Source: an uncultured Bacteroides sp. (GTDB lineage: Bacteria > Bacteroidota > Bacteroidia > Bacteroidales > Bacteroidaceae). From it: a stretch of DNA of 64,000 bases. The stretch spans positions 67,024-131,023 of the forward strand of contig USCT01000006.1 in assembly GCA_900553185.1 (NCBI GenBank), given 5' to 3'. The position numbers and the translations under genes are program-made. The notes under the pieces are model-generated. The model ran no database searches and was not told the DNA's origin. It saw only the letters and a list, made by a program, of their open reading frames with translations. Of this stretch, positions 59,511 to 64,000 are shown piece by piece (positions within the stretch are counted from its first letter, which is position 1; the number at the start of each line of letters is the position of its first letter).

Positions 59511-59763
59511 AACCCCTAAAAAGTTTTTTTGTCTATAAAGCTAAAAAATGACAGAAAATTTCCCCTAATAATGACTGTTGGCTTTTTTCTTGAAAAACAT
59601 TCAAAAACATCTTTTCTACCTAACAAGTCTACTTTTTTATCTGAAACGTCTGCGTGTAAAAAACATTCAGGCAGACAGCTTCCAGCCTTTCCCGGATCTG
59701 TTATGACCGACATTGAATAAAAAAGAGATTTACGCAACAAAGACAGACTTCTTTAAACTAAAA
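59511..59763. other. Intergenic region without a gene
   Basis: About 250 bp between the site-2 palindrome and the terminator of the second tricorn-type gene. AT-rich, with short runs of T and A; no ORF or RNA family that I could support. Confidence 0.5.
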
Positions 59764-59798
59764 AAGCCGTTTCAGCTTTTCTTTCGCTAAAACGGCTT
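59764..59798 (-). terminator. Intrinsic terminator of the second tricorn-type gene
   Basis: Perfect 9-bp stem AAGCCGTTT / AAACGGCTT (59764-59772 and 59790-59798) followed on the minus strand by a T-run, 16 bp after the stop at 59815. Confidence 0.8.
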
Positions 59799-59814
59799 CA
59801 AAAGATACGATAAA

Positions 59815-62800
59815 TTATTTCAATTCTTTCAACAATTCATCAACTGCTGCCTTCAATTGGGTATCTTCTCCCTTCACGATGGTTTCAGGAGCATTGAGTA
59901 CATATACATCCGGTTCCAGTTGCTTGTTTTCCAAATAAGAACCATCCTCGGTGCGATATCCTACTACCGGTATACCAAATACCAGAGACGGGTCCTGCAG
60001 ACGTTCCCAGCTGACCGTGGTCATCGTACCGGGTACCGGAGCGCCGACCAGCTTACCCATCTGCTTATAACGATAAACCCACGGAGTACCATGCGCATTC
60101 GAATAATTGGCTTCACACTGCAACATGATGGAAGGCTTGTTCCAGCGGCGGCTTGGCATATCGCAGGCTTCACGGCCGCGGACTACCTGAGTCAGGTACT
60201 TCTTACCTGAAAACAGCACTTCAATGTCTTCATGCAGACGGCCACCACCGTTGAAACGAGTATCGATGACAATACCTTCACAATTATTGTATTTACCCAA
60301 GATATCGGAATAGACCGTACGGAAACTACCATCATCCATCGACTCAATATGAACATAACCCAGCCGGCCGTTCGACCATTTTTCTACATCGGCTGCCCGC
60401 TGTTTCACCCATCGCTTATAAAGCAAGTCCTGGAAACTGCCGTTACTGATAGGCTTCACTACTTCATCCCAACGGGAACCACTTTGCGGATCATATAGAG
60501 AAACCAATACCTTCTTTCCAGTTTTACCATTTAATAAGGTAGCATAATCGGTATCACGGGCAATCGTTTCCCCATCAATCTTTTCAATGATTGTACCAGC
60601 CTTCATCCGGCTGTTCTTCCGGTCGAAAGGACCTTTTTCCACGACTTCGGCTACACGCATTCCGGTTCCTGCATAATCCCAATCGTACAACACACCCAGA
60701 TTGCCGGTTGCATCTCCTTTCGAAGCCGGATAGAAACGGCCTCCGGTATGCGATACATTCAGCTCACCCAGCAGTTCGCTCAAAAGCTCGGCAAAATCAT
60801 AATTATTGTTGATATGAGGCAGGAACTTCCGATAGCTGGCAGACATCATCTCCCAGTCTACGCCGTGCATGTTCACTTCATAGAAACGCTTTTTTTCCTG
60901 CTTACATACATGATCGAACATGTAAGCGCGCTCGGTAGCCCGATCCATCTTCATGACAGCCTTATACGAAACAGGCTTTAATGCATCCGAACCGGTATCC
61001 ATCTTCTGCAAAGTTCCGGCTCCCAGTACAAACAGGTTTTTCCCTTCCTTGTCGAGTTCCATGTTTCCCCAGCCTGCATCCATCTTATGCAGCAGTTTCG
61101 TTTCGTGCTTGCGCAAATCCATCTTCCACATATCGAATCCTCCTTCGAACGAAGACAGATAATACAACGACTCACCATCTTTTGAAAGAATAGCCGAAGC
61201 CAGATTCGACGAATTCGGAGTCAGACGTACAATACGGTCCTGAATACCGTCCAGTTCTACGACAATGTCCTTAACAGGTTCCTTCGTTTCTTTATCGGCT
61301 TTCTTATCATCCTTTTTCTTTTTATCAGTTTTCGTATCCGAGGATTTTTCCTGTTCTTTTTCCAGTTCTTTCTGAATCTCATAATCTTCTTTACTCAAAC
61401 GGAACTTGTCATACGCATCCTGATTGACAAAAACCAGCATCACATCGTCCAGCGAACCCCACGAAGCATGGTTACGCATGCCATAACGTTCGGTGGTAAA
61501 GAGTATGGCATTCCCGTCCATCACCCAGCGTGGAGAACTGCTGGTATAACCGCTTCCGGTCAGATTGACCACCACGCCTGTTCCGTCGGCACGTACCAGA
61601 CCAATATCGGAATACGGGTCATGACGGTTGCCGATACATTCCAGAGTAAACCATTTTCCATCGGGCGACCAACTATACGAGAAATTACCGTCAGTACTGT
61701 ACCACATGGATCCATCGGTAATCTGACGGACTTTCTTTGTATTCAGGTTCACTACCATCAAACGGCTGCGGTCTTCGATAAAAGCCACTTCCTTACCATC
61801 GGGAGAGAACTGAGGATACATACGCTCTACTGTTTCTGAAGGTAGCAATACTTCTTCGTCAATCAGTGTAGCATTCGGAAAATTCGGGTCTTCCTCACGT
61901 GCTATCCGGGCTGTATAAAGCTGCCAGTTACCGGACCGCTCGCTGGCATATACCAAAGTACGGTTATCAGGAGCGAATGAGAGCCCTTTTTCTGTAGCAG
62001 GAGTATGAGTAATCTGTTTCGTAGTACCATATTCCACCGAAGTAACAAAAACCTCTCCACGGACAATAAATGCTACCTGCTTGCCGTCAGGAGAAACAAC
62101 CGCTTCACTGGCACCTTTCGTAAAAGTCAGGGTTTCCGGCATCTCAGCGGCATCGTTAACCAGTGAGACCGCCACTTTCTGCGGTTCTTCCTGAGGAAGC
62201 TGAGTATAGATTTCTCCGTCGTATGTATAACATAACGTACCGTTTCCGGCTACAGAAAGGAAACGTACCGGATGAGTGTCAAACGATGTCAGCTCCTGTA
62301 CCTGCTGCGGATTATCCAGCGGAAACTGATAAACATTGAACGACCCCTTCTCACGTTCGCTCAAGAAATATACTTGCTTGCCATCGGGAGAAAATACAGG
62401 ATTCCGGTCTTCACCGGGACGGTGAGTCAGATTTGTATGTTTTCCTGTACGGGTATCGTACATCCAGACATCCCGCGTAATGGAAGAAGTATGATGCTTA
62501 CGCCATTCGTCTTCAAATCCTTTTTTATCCTGATACAGGAAAATATCTCCCGCAGGACTATAACTGATCATCTCGGCCGGCGTTCCCAATACCTGACAGA
62601 CTTTTCCGCCTTCCACAGAAACCTGATAAAGTTCGGTCATGGCCGAAGTTGGAAACAAAGCACTGGCAGCAGGATCCTGAATACTGGCAGAAAATAAAAC
62701 AGACTTACCATCCGGAGAAAAAGACTGCGGAATTTCTGCCGCAGAATTTGTAGTCAGACGTCTGGCAGGACCTCCGTCAGCCGACATGACAAAAATATCC

Positions 62801-63063
62801 TGACTACCGAAACGATCGCTGGCAAACGCAATCTGCCGTCCATCCGGCGACCATACTGGAACTGATTCGTATGAATCCTGCGTAGTCAATTGTACCGCTT
62901 CACCCCCTCCGGAGGCTACTTTGTAAATATCTCCCTTGTAACAGAAAAGAATGTGCTTTCCATCGGGCGAAATACGTACGTCACGCATCCACAAAGGGGT
63001 ATCAGCCATCGCACCGGCAGCCCCTGCGCTCAATATCAAAGAAAGTAATAACTTTTTCATCAT
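59815..63063 (-). CDS. Secreted tricorn-type S41 peptidase (second of two)
   Basis: 1082-residue protein with the same plan as the gene at 28368: signal peptide (MMKKLLLSLILSAGAAGAMA), beta-propeller repeats (ISPDGKHILFC, WSPDGRQIAFA, FSPDGKSVLFS, FSPDGKEVAFI), a Lys/Glu/Asp-rich linker near 560-620, a PDZ-like segment (MKAGTIIEKIDGETI) and a C-terminal S41 core. Candidate active-site elements are the His in VSHTGGRF and the Ser in NYSNAHG near residue 988. It may have different cleavage specificity from the first copy. The ATG at 63063 is followed by a second at 63060; -7 element TACCTTTG (minus) at 63098-63105. Confidence 0.88.
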   Translation of the reverse strand: MMKKLLLSLILSAGAAGAMADTPLWMRDVRISPDGKHILFCYKGDIYKVASGGGEAVQLTTQDSYESVPVWSPDGRQIAFASDRFGSQDIFVMSADGGPARRLTTNSAAEIPQSFSPDGKSVLFSASIQDPAASALFPTSAMTELYQVSVEGGKVCQVLGTPAEMISYSPAGDIFLYQDKKGFEDEWRKHHTSSITRDVWMYDTRTGKHTNLTHRPGEDRNPVFSPDGKQVYFLSEREKGSFNVYQFPLDNPQQVQELTSFDTHPVRFLSVAGNGTLCYTYDGEIYTQLPQEEPQKVAVSLVNDAAEMPETLTFTKGASEAVVSPDGKQVAFIVRGEVFVTSVEYGTTKQITHTPATEKGLSFAPDNRTLVYASERSGNWQLYTARIAREEDPNFPNATLIDEEVLLPSETVERMYPQFSPDGKEVAFIEDRSRLMVVNLNTKKVRQITDGSMWYSTDGNFSYSWSPDGKWFTLECIGNRHDPYSDIGLVRADGTGVVVNLTGSGYTSSSPRWVMDGNAILFTTERYGMRNHASWGSLDDVMLVFVNQDAYDKFRLSKEDYEIQKELEKEQEKSSDTKTDKKKKDDKKADKETKEPVKDIVVELDGIQDRIVRLTPNSSNLASAILSKDGESLYYLSSFEGGFDMWKMDLRKHETKLLHKMDAGWGNMELDKEGKNLFVLGAGTLQKMDTGSDALKPVSYKAVMKMDRATERAYMFDHVCKQEKKRFYEVNMHGVDWEMMSASYRKFLPHINNNYDFAELLSELLGELNVSHTGGRFYPASKGDATGNLGVLYDWDYAGTGMRVAEVVEKGPFDRKNSRMKAGTIIEKIDGETIARDTDYATLLNGKTGKKVLVSLYDPQSGSRWDEVVKPISNGSFQDLLYKRWVKQRAADVEKWSNGRLGYVHIESMDDGSFRTVYSDILGKYNNCEGIVIDTRFNGGGRLHEDIEVLFSGKKYLTQVVRGREACDMPSRRWNKPSIMLQCEANYSNAHGTPWVYRYKQMGKLVGAPVPGTMTTVSWERLQDPSLVFGIPVVGYRTEDGSYLENKQLEPDVYVLNAPETIVKGEDTQLKAAVDELLKELK

Positions 63064-63097
63064 ATATCTTATTAAATCCTATCATTACGATTCCGGA

Positions 63098-63105
63098 CAA
63101 AGGTA
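63098..63105 (-). promoter_or_regulatory. -7 promoter element of the second tricorn-type gene
   Basis: TACCTTTG on the minus strand, a perfect match, 35 bp from the start codon. Confidence 0.6.
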
Positions 63106-63143
63106 CAATGAAAAAAGGGAACACTAAAAAAAGTTGAAAATAA

Positions 63144-63176
63144 TTTGGATAATATCATTCAAAACTCGTATCTTTG
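63144..63176 (+). promoter_or_regulatory. Promoter of tRNA-Gln
   Basis: TTTG (63144-63147), 21 bp, TATCTTTG (63169-63176): both boxes perfect. Predicted start about 63182, 24 nt before the tRNA. Confidence 0.8.
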
Positions 63177-63205
63177 CAACGCTTTCTGAGGAAAGCACCA
63201 AAGTT

Positions 63206-63276
63206 TGGACTATGGTGTAATGGCAGCACAACAGGTTTTGGTTCTGTTTGTCCAGGTTCGAATCCTGGTAGTCCAA
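63206..63276 (+). tRNA. tRNA-Gln (anticodon UUG)
   Basis: 71-nt cloverleaf: acceptor stem TGGACTA/TAGTCCA, D-arm ATGGTGTAATGGCAGCA region, anticodon stem ACAGG/TCTGT (one wobble) with loop TTTTGGT, giving anticodon UUG that reads CAA, and T-arm CCAGG TTCGAATCCTGG. A terminator follows. The 3' CCA is not fully encoded. Confidence 0.95.
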
Positions 63277-63290
63277 CAGAAATTAAAGGT

Positions 63291-63327
63291 CCCTAAGATT
63301 AAAACAGTCTTAGGGGCTTTTTTTATA
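63291..63327 (+). terminator. Terminator of tRNA-Gln
   Basis: Perfect 8-bp stem CCCTAAGA / TCTTAGGG followed by GC and T7. Confidence 0.85.
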
Positions 63328-63480
63328 CCATAACCAGAAATTTCATTGACATCAACTTTCCCCAAAAAATCATCCGCGGAAAGGCCTTAAGAAAGGGAGT
63401 AAGAGGCCGCGGCCGGAGGAGACAAAAAAAGGAGGGGACATATACCGCCCCAGCAGGGTCCGGCAGGGAGAAAACAAAAA
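63328..63480. other. GC-rich spacer between two converging transcripts
   Basis: About 150 bp between the tRNA-Gln terminator and the rRNA operon terminator. Contains the palindrome GGCCGCGGCC (about 63411-63420). No gene seen. Confidence 0.4.
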
Positions 63481-63511
63481 AATCCCCGGCACCAGGAAAG
63501 GAACCGGGGAT
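63481..63511 (-). terminator. Terminator of the rRNA operon
   Basis: ATCCCCGG (63482-63489) and CCGGGGAT (63504-63511) form a perfect 8-bp stem, followed on the minus strand by T7. Confidence 0.85.
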
Positions 63512-63512
63512 G

Positions 63513-63622
<110 letters not shown>

Positions 63623-63710
63623 AATTTCTTTATTTCTCTACAACATGAACAGACAACAGCACCGGAACAGATTCACGATGCACCGAACGTATATGCCAGC
63701 CAAACTGACA

Positions 63711-64000
63711 GTGAAAGTGAACGGGCAATTAGTAATGCTCGGCTTTGGTGTCTCCACCTTTACACCTGCATCCTATCAACGTCATCGTCTGTGACGACCC
63801 TGAAGAAATCTAATCTTGTGGCCGGCTTCGTACTTAGATGCTTTCAGCACTTATCCGATCCAGACTTGGATACCCGGCGATGCACCTGGCGGCACAACCG
63901 GTAGACCAGAGGTCTGTCCAACACGGTCCTCTCGTACTAGTGTCGGAGCCACGCAAATTTCATACGCCCACGATAGATAGAGACCGAACTGTCTCACGAC
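63711..64000 (-). rRNA. rrl: 23S ribosomal RNA, 3' part
   Basis: The last 290 nt of 23S rRNA on the minus strand, cut by the right edge of the window. Recognised from conserved segments such as GAAAGCATCTAAGTACGAAGC and AGTACGAGAGGACC, the sarcin-ricin loop. The 3' end is placed at the CTTTC that would pair with the 23S 5' end; exact boundary uncertain. Confidence 0.9.

Noticed and set aside
59516..59740. 74-codon minus-strand frame downstream of the second tricorn-type gene
   Set aside because: No promoter, no recognisable domain and composition as expected of AT-rich non-coding DNA.

Overview
The window is chromosomal DNA from a member of the Bacteroidales, most likely the Bacteroides/Phocaeicola group. 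The evidence is: Bacteroidetes-type promoters (TTTG, 19-21 bp, TAnnTTTG) before many genes, a SusC/SusD pair, a serine-type secreted sulfatase, families largely restricted to Bacteroidetes (DUF3098, DUF4271, DUF3810, DUF3836, SusD, a radical-SAM/lipoprotein pair), and the gene order ftsX-DUF3098-uppP-truB-queA-folK. Most of the window is core genome. No phage, insertion sequence, CRISPR array or conjugative element was seen.

Layout. 1-3.7 kb (minus strand): a GNAT-type protein, parE, coaD and the start of a probable S41 protease. 4.3-14 kb: DUF3810, an SpmA/SpmB-type nucleoside-gate protein with ybeY, then mnmG, a perfect parS site, apt, uvrC, dtd, mazG and deoC. 14-22 kb: a polyprenyl diphosphate synthase divergent from polA, a small DUF3836-like secreted protein, ychF, a ketopantoate-reductase-like gene and rdgB. 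21.9-27.4 kb (minus): a radical SAM enzyme overlapping a lipoprotein gene, and leuS with a YitT transporter-like gene. 27.4-28.4 kb is almost gene-free. 28.4-33.9 kb (minus): a tricorn-type protease, a CoA transferase and a small membrane protein. 34-41 kb (plus): miaB (with convergent pspC), then a methyltransferase-ftsX-DUF3098-uppP-truB-queA-folK operon. 41-46 kb: a GH110 alpha-galactosidase, an outer-membrane barrel and a divergent DUF4838 glycosidase-like protein. 46-52.7 kb (plus): metK behind a SAM-II-like riboswitch, a LOG protein, DUF4271-hemD, rnpA-yidD-tatD and tyrS. 52.9-59.3 kb (minus): SusC-SusD-sulfatase, a small polysaccharide-utilisation-type locus. 59.8-63.1 kb: a second tricorn-type protease. 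The right end holds tRNA-Gln(UUG) converging on the 3' end of an rRNA operon (5S and part of 23S) that runs leftward.

How the parts work together. The core genes cover translation and tRNA modification (leuS, tyrS, mnmG, miaB, queA, truB, dtd, rnpA, ybeY), DNA metabolism (parE, polA, uvrC, rdgB, mazG), nucleotide salvage (apt, deoC), isoprenoid carriers and envelope division (polyprenyl synthase, uppP, ftsX) and methionine/SAM metabolism. GH110, DUF4838, the sulfatase and SusCD are typical tools for foraging on galactose-containing and sulfated host glycans.

Points for a second look: the parS site between mnmG and apt; three copies of a dispersed intergenic repeat with an AAACGAACGGACGT core; a promoter before the GH110 gene apparently built from three 19-bp tandem repeats; the radical-SAM/lipoprotein pair of unknown function; two near-identical palindromes upstream of susC; and long structured inverted repeats at 7209-7282 and 27652-27724.
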